From Phytohabitans maris (lineage in GTDB: Bacteria > Actinomycetota > Actinomycetes > Mycobacteriales > Micromonosporaceae): a DNA stretch of 64,000 bases. Numbering within the stretch: the stretch's first letter is position 1; each line of letters starts with the position of its first letter. The position numbers and the translations under genes were made by a program. Below, in pieces: positions 7,310 to 14,754 of the stretch. Location: contig NZ_JAVHUY010000007.1 in the NCBI RefSeq assembly GCF_031085175.1, forward strand, positions 62,001-126,000, in the 5' to 3' direction. The notes under the pieces are model-generated. The model did no database searches, had not been told where the DNA came from, and was given only the letters and a program-made list of their open reading frames with translations.

Positions 7310-7984
7310 TCACGGACCGGCCGACGGCGTGCCATGGCCCGGCCCGCCGCCAGACGGCCGCAGCATCGGCCACAGCGTCGGGCCGCCCGGCAACCGGAAC
7401 ACCCGCCCGGTCTGGTAGCCGTGCCGGCCAAACAGGTTCCGGGTCCGGGCCGTGCCCGCGACCAACGCGGCCGACCCGCCTGCGGCGTCCAGCAGGCCAT
7501 GCCGGTACCGCAGCAGCGCGCTGGCCACGCCGCGGCCCTGGTGCCGGCGGGCCACGGCCAGCCACGCCAGCCGCAGCCCGTCGTCCGGGTCAGGCGCGCG
7601 GGTGGCCAGCAGCTGGTCGAAGCGTAGGAACCGGGCCAGGTGGTCGCGGCAGGCATCGGCCAGGCACTGCCGATACGAGACCGGGTCACCCGGCTCGGCC
7701 GGGTTGAACCAGATCGCGGCACCGAGCACCGTCCCGGCCTGGTCGGTGGCCACATCGATGCAGCCGTAGTCCCGGCCGTAGCGGACCATCGCCGGCCAGA
7801 ACACCCCGAACGTGATCAACCGCTCGTCCCGGTCCGCGATCAGCCACCGACCCTGCGGTGTATCGACATAGCCGGCGATCAGGATCCGGGCGACCTGATC
7901 GGCCTGACCGGCAGCCGCCGGCCCGGCCATCGAGGCCGGCGTGACACGCACCGTCTGGGACTGCTCGGACATCGGGGTCGTCAT
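7310..7984 (-). CDS. GNAT-family N-acetyltransferase
   Basis: A 224-residue protein. The acetyl-CoA site is visible as LAWLAVARRHQGRGVASALLRY (V-x-R-x-x-Q/R-G-x-G/A motif), followed by the family's C-terminal strand ARTRNLFGRHGYQTGRVFRL. The N-terminal part (YVDTPQGRWLIADRDERL...AIWFNP) matches the layout of single-domain GNATs. ATGs at 7996 and 7984 are both possible; I chose 7984 for its GGAATC upstream. The substrate is unknown. An intergenic stretch of about 200 bases with short frames but no supported gene precedes it. Confidence 0.8.
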   Translation of the reverse strand: MTTPMSEQSQTVRVTPASMAGPAAAGQADQVARILIAGYVDTPQGRWLIADRDERLITFGVFWPAMVRYGRDYGCIDVATDQAGTVLGAAIWFNPAEPGDPVSYRQCLADACRDHLARFLRFDQLLATRAPDPDDGLRLAWLAVARRHQGRGVASALLRYRHGLLDAAGGSAALVAGTARTRNLFGRHGYQTGRVFRLPGGPTLWPMLRPSGGGPGHGTPSAGP

Positions 7985-8198
7985 CGAAGATTCCATCTCA
8001 CGCGTGTTTGGCAACAACAGCTACGGGCTGGTGACGCTGGCCGGGTTGCGGCCGGTCACGTCGAACAGCAGTCCGCCGCGGCCGCGGTGGACGATGCTGG
8101 ACGCGGCAAGATCATCGGGGCGCCCTGGGTTGGCGTGGCAGCAGCGACCGGCGTTGGCACGACGGGGGAACGCCGGGCCACGGCAGGCCGCTGCCCGA

Positions 8199-8369
8199 TC
8201 ACCAGAGCAGTGACCACACCCGCCGCCGGCGCGGCCGGCGCGGCCGGGCCCGCAGGTCGGCCGCGGTCACCGCAGGCACGCCGACCGGCATACCGGTGGG
8301 ATGTGCGGCGAGCACGAGCGCGCGCACCCGGGCATCGGCATCGGCATCGCCATTGCCATTGTCCTGCAT
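8199..8369 (-). CDS. Hypothetical protein, 56 aa
   Basis: The frame starts at the ATG at 8369 behind a clear GGAGGGTTCG ribosome binding site. The protein has an aspartate/alanine repeat (DADADAR), a short valine-rich middle and a basic tail RPRRPRRRRVWSLLW. No family is recognised. It lies directly upstream of the acetyltransferase with about 215 bases between them. The ribosome binding site makes translation plausible. Confidence 0.45.
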   Translation of the reverse strand: MQDNGNGDADADARVRALVLAAHPTGMPVGVPAVTAADLRARPRRPRRRRVWSLLW

Positions 8370-8388
8370 CGAACCCTCCACATAGGAC

Positions 8389-9303
8389 TCAAGGTTGAGC
8401 GGTTAGGTGGGTTAGGGCTGGTGGTAGGTCGTCGACCTGGCCGGTGTGCAGGAACAGCCAGTACGACACGGTGCGCGGTGTCGTGCCAGACAGTGCTGGC
8501 GGGTTACGCAGGATCACCTGCTCGGCCGCCAGCAGCCGCCCGCTGGCCGGGTCGAACACCAACCGGTCCCGCGTCTGATCGGAGTGGGAGTTGACCGCGA
8601 CCGCGACGCCGGTACGGCCGGCCCGGTCCACCGTGCGGCCCTCGCATTCCAGGCCGGTGTTCTGGCCGGCCAACACGCGTAGCAGCGCCACCCGCACCGG
8701 CAGCACCGTGCTATGGGACTGGTAGACGTCCGCGACCGCGCGTAGCACCCACTGCGGCCCCATCACCGGCGGCGAATGCGTCCGCAGCTGCCCGGCCAAC
8801 ACCTGCGGGCTGGTGGCGATCGGCTCCGGCAACACACCGGCCAACCCACCCGCGCTGTAGCGGCTGCTGCCTTCCTGCCGGGACGGTGCGCCGGGGATCG
8901 CGATCACGTCCAGGCGGCCGGACCCGTCCACGGCCCGGTACAGCTTCGACTCGTACGTCACCACCTGCTGGACCGTGCCCTGCTTTCGGCGGTAGGACAT
9001 GTCCTCGCCCCACCACCGCGTATACACGTACGTGTACCGGCCGGCCTGGACCGGTTCCGGCGACAGAGCGGCCACCGCGTCCGCGAGCTCACCCATACAC
9101 CACACCCGGCCGGCACCACCGGCCGCCGGCTGCGAGCCCGGCGCGGTGCTCGCCTGGCCGACCGCCGCCGGCGGCGGCTGCTCGCTGCCGGCCCGGCGCG
9201 TCTGGACGACGGCTCCCGCGACGGCCAGGACCACGACCGCGGCGGCTCCCACGGCCGCCGGTCGCCAGCCAACCCGTGGCGAAGGGTCTGGGGTGTCAGT
9301 CAT
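8389..9303 (-). CDS. Secreted or membrane-anchored CU044_5270-like protein
   Basis: A 304-residue protein starts at the ATG at 9303 behind GGGGAGG. It has a short cytoplasmic N-terminus, a single membrane segment (about residues 15-35, AAVGAAAVVVLAVAGAVV) and a large external domain. That domain contains AGRYTYVYTRWWGEDM, a verification block with LYRAVDGSGRLDVI, and the late DRLVFDPASGRLLAAEQVI. This is the layout of the CU044_5270 family often encoded beside ECF sigma factors. No sigma gene is adjacent here. Function unknown; extracytoplasmic sensing is a guess. Confidence 0.6.
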   Translation of the reverse strand: MTDTPDPSPRVGWRPAAVGAAAVVVLAVAGAVVQTRRAGSEQPPPAAVGQASTAPGSQPAAGGAGRVWCMGELADAVAALSPEPVQAGRYTYVYTRWWGEDMSYRRKQGTVQQVVTYESKLYRAVDGSGRLDVIAIPGAPSRQEGSSRYSAGGLAGVLPEPIATSPQVLAGQLRTHSPPVMGPQWVLRAVADVYQSHSTVLPVRVALLRVLAGQNTGLECEGRTVDRAGRTGVAVAVNSHSDQTRDRLVFDPASGRLLAAEQVILRNPPALSGTTPRTVSYWLFLHTGQVDDLPPALTHLTAQP

Positions 9304-9495
9304 GGCAGGTGCCTCCCCACAAATCCGGTAGGGACGAACGAGCCCCTCACCGGCTTGTCCGATATGGATCGACCTGGTACCGGCCGCACTGATGGCCGGC
9401 ATTCATGGTCGTCGCCGGGCGCCCGTCGAACTCGCGGGCCAGGTCATCACCGTCGCCGCGGGATCGCATCCCGGTCTCCCTCCGCAGGATGTCCG

Positions 9496-9945
9496 TCACT
9501 GGTCCACCTGCGTTCGGAGATGGCGCCCGTCCTGCTGGGGCGGGGCTCGGCGAGGTTGCGCCACGGCTGCCGGGACGTCGAGGGTGTTGCCGTGAGCGGC
9601 GTACGCCTCGCCAGGCTCGCTGACGCTGCGCAGCACGCGTTGCAGGGCGTCGACCAGGATGGACCTGTCGACGCTGGACATGTCGGCCAACGCGATACCG
9701 GTCAGGTCGGGGAAACGGACCACCTGGCCGGCATCGTCCACATCGGAACCCGGTGACGGTTGCGGCGGGTCGCCGGGCTCCTGCCGGTCGAGCCGGGCAG
9801 GCGCCTCGCCGGCCGTTGTCTGCGGCGGTGGGGCCGGTCGCCGGTCGGCCGGGTGAGCCGCCGGCACCACCGTGTGGATCACCGTGTCATCGCCGTCAGG
9901 TTCCCCGCCGGTACCGCCGACAGTTCCAGGGCCTGTCCCGGTCAC
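9496..9945 (-). CDS. PDLT...PGE-Y-AA-H-G protein (RiPP-precursor-like paralogue 3)
   Basis: A 149-residue protein starts at the GTG at 9945, six bases after GGAGG. A long low-complexity proline/aspartate/glycine N-terminus leads to FPDLTGIALADM, a helix with ILVDALQRVLRSV and the motif EPGEAYAAHGNT, then a 30-residue tail rich in P, Q and R. It shares its conserved block with the proteins at 2562-2855 and 10086-10268, but is much longer at both ends. It could be a RiPP precursor or a partner protein using the same recognition block. No maturase is adjacent. Confidence 0.5.
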   Translation of the reverse strand: MTGTGPGTVGGTGGEPDGDDTVIHTVVPAAHPADRRPAPPPQTTAGEAPARLDRQEPGDPPQPSPGSDVDDAGQVVRFPDLTGIALADMSSVDRSILVDALQRVLRSVSEPGEAYAAHGNTLDVPAAVAQPRRAPPQQDGRHLRTQVDQ

Positions 9946-10085
9946 CGTGTGCCTCCACTTCTGCTGGCACGTACTTCTGCTGGAACGTGGTTGCCGAAAC
10001 CGCCACAACGGTGGGTTCAGGGGTGGCCGGGCGCCCGCCTGGGTGTGCGGGTGCCCGGCCATGGTCCGGCCCGTGGCGGCCGGGG

Positions 10086-10268
10086 TCATAGATCCCGCGG
10101 GTTGGCGGGGGTGCTGCCGTGCGCCGCGTAGGACTCGCCCGGGTTTCCCAGATCGTCCAGCAGGCTGCGCACACACCGCGCCAGGACCGGGTTGTCGCCA
10201 TCGAGCAGCTCCCGCAACGGCAGATCGCTCAGGTCCGGAACGCCGTCGTAGCCTTCGCCAGCTTCCAT
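10086..10268 (-). CDS. PDLS...PGE-Y-AA-H-G peptide (RiPP-precursor-like paralogue 2)
   Basis: A 60-residue protein starts at the ATG at 10268 with AGGAGA upstream. It consists almost only of the conserved unit: VPDLSDLPLRELLDGD, helix VLARCVRSLLDDL, then NPGESYAAHGSTPANPRDL at the C-terminus. The short length, acidic leader and conserved small tail are what a ribosomal peptide precursor would show. FxSxx-COOH precursors have a comparable leader; here the aromatic residue is Tyr and the motif is AAHG. Two paralogues lie at 2562 and 9496. Confidence 0.6.
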   Translation of the reverse strand: MEAGEGYDGVPDLSDLPLRELLDGDNPVLARCVRSLLDDLGNPGESYAAHGSTPANPRDL

Positions 10269-10286
10269 GCGAGTCTCCTATCGCGG

Positions 10287-10415
10287 CTAAACCCCCGTCG
10301 GTGTTCTGCACAAGATGGGAATGAGGTTGGCGGCCCGTATCGGCGCGACGGCTACCCCTGCCCGGTGCCCCGGCGTGTCGGCGCGTCCGCCGCCTGGAAC
10401 CCCGCTGGTGGTCAC
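10287..10415 (-). CDS. Hypothetical short protein, 42 aa
   Basis: The frame starts at the GTG at 10415 with GAGAGGG about 9 bases upstream. The sequence is small-residue-rich with a hydrophobic end (AVAPIRAANLIPILC). It lies just upstream of the 60-residue PDLS peptide in the same orientation, so they may share a transcript. No family recognised; the ribosome binding site and position are the only support. Confidence 0.3.
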   Translation of the reverse strand: MTTSGVPGGGRADTPGHRAGVAVAPIRAANLIPILCRTPTGV

Positions 10416-10489
10416 GATCGTTTTCCCTCTCGCGGAGAATCGGCGGGCGGGTTGGTGGGGTCGCCGGTCCGGGAACGGGCACGCGGCGG

Positions 10490-10871
10490 TCACCGCTCGC
10501 GCCCCGCCGTGGCTTGTATGGCGGCAGGACAGCGACCGGGCGCCACCACACCTCGATCAGCGGCTCGGTGGTGGCGATGGCAGTGTGGTCGACCAGCCAG
10601 TCCAGCAGGCCCCGCACCAGCTCTCCCATCGGTACGGGCATCCGGGCGTCGAGATGTCTGGCCCGCCGATGTCGTGGGCGCGGATCCAGTCGCGTTCGGC
10701 AGCCACGACCACGACCAGTCGTCCCACGGCTGGCGCTGAGTGCAGCTCGGGACAGCCGACGCACCGGTAGCAGCGGCGGCCCCGGCCAACCGGACGCACC
10801 CGCAACGGCTGACCGGGTTCGCAGAACGTGACCCCGGCCGGCGGCCACGGCACCGTGTCGATGGCGGTCAT
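10490..10871 (-). pseudogene. Frameshifted unknown gene with a cysteine-pair region
   Basis: The frame starting at the ATG at 10871 (RBS GAGGG) reads sensibly through a CYRCVGCPE pair of cysteines to RDWIRAHDIGGPDIS at about 10650. It then turns into tryptophan/cysteine-rich nonsense. A second frame takes over with LDARMPVPMGELVRGLLDWLVDHTAIATTEPLIEVWWRP. One indel near 10645-10665 would join them. This is either a decayed gene or a sequencing error. The intact protein would be roughly 125 residues; family unknown. Confidence 0.45.
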
Positions 10872-10892
10872 TACCCGACCCTCGCCGTGTGA

Positions 10893-11045
10893 GTGGGGGT
10901 GGATGGCGACGGTGTTGGCGGGACCGCCGCCATCCACCCCGTCCCGAACCCGGCGAGAACCCTCGCCAGGTTCGGGGTGTCGCGCCTGCCGCCGGAGGCG
11001 TTCTGGTACGTAGCGGCGGACGCGAACAGCAAAGACCGAAAGTGA
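10893..11045 (+). CDS. Short ORF, 50 aa
   Basis: This plus-strand frame from the GTG at 10893 ends at 11045 and reads ...RTLARFGVSRLPPEAFWYVAADANSKDRK at its C-terminus (positions about 10967-11042), which looks more protein-like than its surroundings. It faces away from the frameshifted gene at 10871. No ribosome binding site stands out, and the rest of 11046-11204 shows no gene. It could be the end of a decayed gene. Confidence 0.25.
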   Translation: MGVDGDGVGGTAAIHPVPNPARTLARFGVSRLPPEAFWYVAADANSKDRK

Positions 11046-11204
11046 CCGACAGCTGAGCGGCAGGGCCGGGCGATACGCTCCCGGGTCGTGGAAGGCGCGG
11101 ATCCAGCACGTGGACCTCGACCCACACCAGGCCGACACCACACCGTCCACAGCGGCCGAAGGCGCCGACCGGTGGGGAGACCAACTCGACCGTCGCGTGC
11201 TGGT

Positions 11205-11490
11205 TCATGCTGCTGCCTGCACCACAGCGACAGCCACTGCACCGAGGCAGCAATCCACCAGGCGCAGTCCGGCGAAGACCGCCGCCGGCGCAGCCTGCAA
11301 CGCGATCTGGCCCTCGTGCAGCACGCGCACCCGGTCGGCGCGACCCGCAACGCCAAGGGCAGATTCTGCTCGGCGAGCAGAACAGTCCCCGGCCGCGGCC
11401 GGACAGGTCGGCGATGATCCGGGCAAGGTCGGAAAGCACCGCCAGGGCGCGTGCGTCGGACGGTTCGAGTGGCGCGAGAGCGGCGGTCAT
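11205..11490 (-). pseudogene. Decayed branched-chain amino-acid ABC transporter ATPase (LivF-like) C-terminus
   Basis: Three reading frames in succession give the end of a LivF-type ATPase: SDLARIIADLSGRG, then TVLLAEQNLPLALRVA, then ADRVRVLHEGQIALQAAPA. Known LivF proteins have exactly the order LARIIADL...TVLLVEQN...ADRVYVLHEG. Two frameshifts and the missing N-terminal Walker A half show this is a remnant. Its ATG at 11490 overlaps the stop of the LivH remnant by ATGA, preserving the ancestral operon spacing. Confidence 0.55.
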
Positions 11491-11699
11491 ACGGTCCGCA
11501 CCACCTGCCACGAAAACGGCGTCAGGACGGCGAACAGGGCGAACCATGCCGTCGTGGGGACGACCAGGACCGCCGTGGTTTCGCCCGGGCCGACCAGCAG
11601 CGCCCCTGCCATAGTGCCGCCGATGAAGCCGACGCCGCCGATCACTACCACGATCAACATCAGTACCAGCACCGCGCTGTCCATCCCCAGGGACGACAA
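11487..11699 (-). pseudogene. Truncated branched-chain amino-acid ABC permease (LivH-like)
   Basis: A 70-residue frame contains SAVLVLMLIVVVIGGVGFIGGTMAGALLVG, which matches the permease signature of LivH/LivM proteins (VVVIGG-x-G-S-x-x-G). Everything upstream of this region is missing. A well-formed start with GGAGG at 11724 (MTRRPDT...) leads into the wrong frame and seems to be a chimeric join. It is probably non-functional. Confidence 0.5.
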
Positions 11700-11860
11700 C
11701 GACAGTGTCAGGGCGCCGGGTCATCGTCACCTCCAGAAAGGTGTTCGTGTAAAGGGGGAGCTCAGCGGTACCCGGGGTTGTGTCGCAAGCCGCCACGATC
11801 AACCGGTCGGCGGCTCACGCCACCCTGTTGTTACCGACGCCCGCCGCCGGCGAGCGGTTC

Positions 11861-11912
11861 GGGTGGTGGGGGGGGGGGCGGGGGGGGGGCGCGCCCCCCC
11901 CCCACCGGTCGG
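11861..11912. other. G/C homopolymer palindrome
   Basis: About 50 bases consist of runs of 9-12 G, a GCGCGCC centre and 10 C. Such a patch is likely to be error-prone in sequencing and could mark an assembly joint. The surrounding 11725-12323 holds no gene I can support; short protein-like fragments in different frames suggest decayed DNA. Confidence 0.7.
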
Positions 11913-12323
11913 GCCCGGCCCCTTTTTGGGAGGCGTAACGGCGGTGCCGGAACCCAGTCCTGGCGCGACCTGCGCGCGATAGCCGAAGGGGTGAACGCAT
12001 CAACGGCAAGCCCGTCGTCCGTAGGTAGACCGGACCGGTCGACTGGCTGCCCAGCACGGCTGTCTGACCACGTGTGTGGATGGACAACGAATCCTGCTCC
12101 CTTGTGGACGATAGTCGGGGTGATCGGACAGGGACTCGCTGACCAGTACCTGCTGGCTGGAGTCTCAGGTGGTGGCGTGGCGGACCCATCGAACGAACCA
12201 GGTTCCGGCCCGGGCGGCGCAGTTGTGCGACCAACCCCACCCGCCCGGCCCGCGGCGCCGCCAGCCCTCGCAGCCGTCGCACCGCCGGCCCGGCCCAGCC
12301 GCCACGATCCCGCCGTGCCACGG

Positions 12324-12578
12324 TCACCGCCCGGCCCCGTCCAGTGCCGCGGCGCGGGCCGCCGCCTGCAGACCGGTACCGTCGCCCGGTGCCAGGCCGT
12401 CCCCGTGCGGCGGATGTCGCAGACACGCCCAGGGTGGACAGCCGAACAGCAGCATCACCGCGTACCAACGAAGCGGCGACCACATCCGGCGCGGCGGCCC
12501 GAACTGGGTGGGCACGCTCAACGGCGGTGACCCGACCCCGCCGAGCACCACCGCGCGCCGGGTCAACGTTCCAATCAC
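12324..12578 (-). CDS. Small probable membrane protein
   Basis: An 84-residue protein starts at the GTG at 12578 behind a clear GGAGG six bases upstream. One hydrophobic segment, LRWYAVMLLFGCPPWACL (about 36-53), is present. The C-terminus is glycine/alanine-rich. It follows the decarboxylase gene after an 89-base, unusually A/G-biased spacer, and may be the last gene of that operon. Family unknown. Confidence 0.45.
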   Translation of the reverse strand: MIGTLTRRAVVLGGVGSPPLSVPTQFGPPRRMWSPLRWYAVMLLFGCPPWACLRHPPHGDGLAPGDGTGLQAAARAAALDGAGR

Positions 12579-12667
12579 GTCATGCCTCCAACAAAACACA
12601 CTCAAGAAAGAAGGGGGGAAGTCCGATAAGGAGAAGATGGGGAAAACTGAGAGGACAAAAGGGGCCG

Positions 12668-13870
12668 TCAGGTCACCGCCGTGCCAGACATCCGTCGCGC
12701 CGGCACCGGCACACCGGCGTCGGCACCGTCCAACCCGGACAGTGGGCTGCTGCCGGGTGTGGGTGTGAGGGCGGCGTGCAGGTCGGAGACGAACTCGTCG
12801 ATCTGCCCGGCGCTCACACCCGGCATGCACACGATGTGGCAACGCTCGCCGCTGTCACCGGCCAGCACCCACTTGCCCAACACCGGCGCCGGCGGGGTCC
12901 GCAACACGACGGTGAACGCGTGCCGGTGCCGCCACGCCGGCCACCCCAGTCCGGTCAACTGCCGCACCGTGTACCCGGCCAGCCGGCGGGCCTGCACCGC
13001 CCGCCCGTGCAGCCCGTCCCGGCCCAACCGCGAGATGGTGTGCGCCAGCAGCAGTGGGGTATGGCCGTTACGGGAACCGGACACAGTGGTGTCCGGGCTA
13101 CCGCTGTACGAACACACACCGGTGGGCGGGGCGGGTGGGGTGGCGGTGATCAGGATCCCGCACGGCATCGGCGCACCCAGGAACTTGTGCCCCGAGACCA
13201 CCACACTGTCCGCACCATCAGCGAAATCGATGCCCGACCGGTCCTGCGGTTCGAGCAGGGCCAAGGGAATACCCGCCAGGGCGGCGTCGACATGCACCAG
13301 CCGGCGTACCACCGCGGCCTCGTCCAGCACCGCGTGGATCTGCCGCAGGTCGTCGACCGCCTCGTCCAGGGTGGTGCCGGCGGTCGCGACCACGACCGCC
13401 GGCCGATCCCGATGTAGGCCCACGACGGTGGCCAGGTCGTGGTAGTCCATCTCCCCCCGACCACCCGCCCGCACCACCACCGCGTCCATGCCGAGCAGGT
13501 CCACCGCCTTGGCCACGCTCGGGTGCGCCGCCACACTGTGATAAACCACCCCGGTCGGGAACCGGCGGCGGGCCTGGTGCAGGGCGTGCAGGGTGCCCTC
13601 ACTCGCCCCCGACGTGACATACCCCCACCAGGTGGTCGGGGCGCGCAGCAGGTCGGCCACGAACCGCAGCACCTGCCGCTCCCACACCTTGCTGTGATTG
13701 ACCGCCAACCCATCCGCGAACGCATCGCCCACGTTGTTCAACATGCGGCCCCACCACGGGGACAGATCGGTGTGGTCGATGTCGGTCGCGCCGGGAAACC
13801 CGATGTTGTAACGCCCCGCACTGCGCAGCCGGTCCGCGAACGCGGGCAGGCCGGTCAGGTCAACGCTCAT
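12668..13870 (-). CDS. Group II PLP-dependent decarboxylase, histidine-decarboxylase-like
   Basis: A 400-residue fold-type I decarboxylase. YNIGFPGATDIDH (21-33), WGYVTSGASEGTLHAL (82-97), D195 in HVDAALAG and the PLP lysine K229 in SGHKFLGAPMPCG are the hallmarks of the bacterial histidine decarboxylase/serine decarboxylase branch. These enzymes remove the carboxylate from L-histidine or L-serine. The start (ATG 13870) overlaps the preceding gene by ATGA. An amino-acid transporter lies two genes upstream, so a decarboxylation/antiport pair exporting histamine or another amine is plausible. Substrate choice cannot be read with certainty. Confidence 0.8.
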   Translation of the reverse strand: MSVDLTGLPAFADRLRSAGRYNIGFPGATDIDHTDLSPWWGRMLNNVGDAFADGLAVNHSKVWERQVLRFVADLLRAPTTWWGYVTSGASEGTLHALHQARRRFPTGVVYHSVAAHPSVAKAVDLLGMDAVVVRAGGRGEMDYHDLATVVGLHRDRPAVVVATAGTTLDEAVDDLRQIHAVLDEAAVVRRLVHVDAALAGIPLALLEPQDRSGIDFADGADSVVVSGHKFLGAPMPCGILITATPPAPPTGVCSYSGSPDTTVSGSRNGHTPLLLAHTISRLGRDGLHGRAVQARRLAGYTVRQLTGLGWPAWRHRHAFTVVLRTPPAPVLGKWVLAGDSGERCHIVCMPGVSAGQIDEFVSDLHAALTPTPGSSPLSGLDGADAGVPVPARRMSGTAVT

Positions 13871-14754
13871 CGCCCGCCCCCTTCCGGCCCGGCCACCGCC
13901 AGATGCAGCAGGTGCAGCAGCCACCACACCGTCCGCGCCCGCGGCTCCCGCACCAGATCCGGCGCATGCGTCCACGGACGGGATGCGTAGCGGGCGCCTT
14001 CCAACGTGGACGTCGACCGCACCACCGCCCGCACCGGCTCTCCCGGCGGGTTCCGGTCGACCGCAATCCGGGTGCCGTCGACGAGCTCGATCAGGCAGCG
14101 CCCCGGTGCCTCCCACGGACTGGACACCAGCCGCCGCATCCGGGTGAATGGGCCGGCGTCGGTGTCCAACGTGGATATCGCGGTGCCGGCGTAGACGACG
14201 CCGTCCGGCATCCGCCCCGCGTTGGTCGCCAAATGGATACGCGCGTCGAAACTGTCCGCGGCCAACCGGTGGTGCAGGGCGTTACGCGTCACACCAGCCA
14301 ACACCCCGGCCAGCTGCGCGCTCTCCGGACCCGCCACCAGATACCGCGGCGCGATAAACAGTGCCTGGCCGGCATCGGCCGCCTGCGGGTCCGCGTACAG
14401 GAACATGACCGCGTGTACCGCCACCGCCGTGCCACGGCTTTCCCACACGTGCTCGGCGTGCTTACCACCGGCATGCAACAGCAGATCGACCGCCCGGTTC
14501 CGCACCACCACCGGCCCCAACCGCCGACCATCCACCGCCGGGCTTGGCTGCTCCCCTGCCTGCTGCGGCCCCGCCGCAGCCGGCGCATACCGCGGCTGAC
14601 TCCCCGACACCGACGGCGGCGGTGTGTCCGGCACGGCGTGCCGCGGCCCCGGCTGCCCGCCACCGGCCACCGGGAACGTGGCCGTCGCCCGCGGCTGCCG
14701 CAGATACGGCCGCGCCATCGCAGCGCTCGGGTGCTCGACGCCCATCGCGGTCAC
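13867..14754 (-). CDS. Unknown protein between transporter and decarboxylase
   Basis: A 295-residue protein starts at the GTG at 14754 in a GTGA overlap with the transporter stop. The first 80 residues are proline/glutamine-rich and disordered-looking. The rest is a compact domain with GRCLIELVDGTRIAVDRNPPGEPVRAVVRSTS near the C-terminus and a tryptophan/leucine end (VWWLLHLLHLAVAG). I do not recognise the family. Because it is coupled to both the transporter and the decarboxylase it probably serves the same process. Confidence 0.6.
   Translation of the reverse strand: MTAMGVEHPSAAMARPYLRQPRATATFPVAGGGQPGPRHAVPDTPPPSVSGSQPRYAPAAAGPQQAGEQPSPAVDGRRLGPVVVRNRAVDLLLHAGGKHAEHVWESRGTAVAVHAVMFLYADPQAADAGQALFIAPRYLVAGPESAQLAGVLAGVTRNALHHRLAADSFDARIHLATNAGRMPDGVVYAGTAISTLDTDAGPFTRMRRLVSSPWEAPGRCLIELVDGTRIAVDRNPPGEPVRAVVRSTSTLEGARYASRPWTHAPDLVREPRARTVWWLLHLLHLAVAGPEGGGR

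Noticed and set aside
9496-11802. A continuous 768-codon minus-strand frame read as one gene
   Set aside because: Only the last 149 codons (from the GTG at 9945) have a ribosome binding site and family character. The rest crosses other supported genes, the frameshifted gene and LivH/LivF remnants out of frame.
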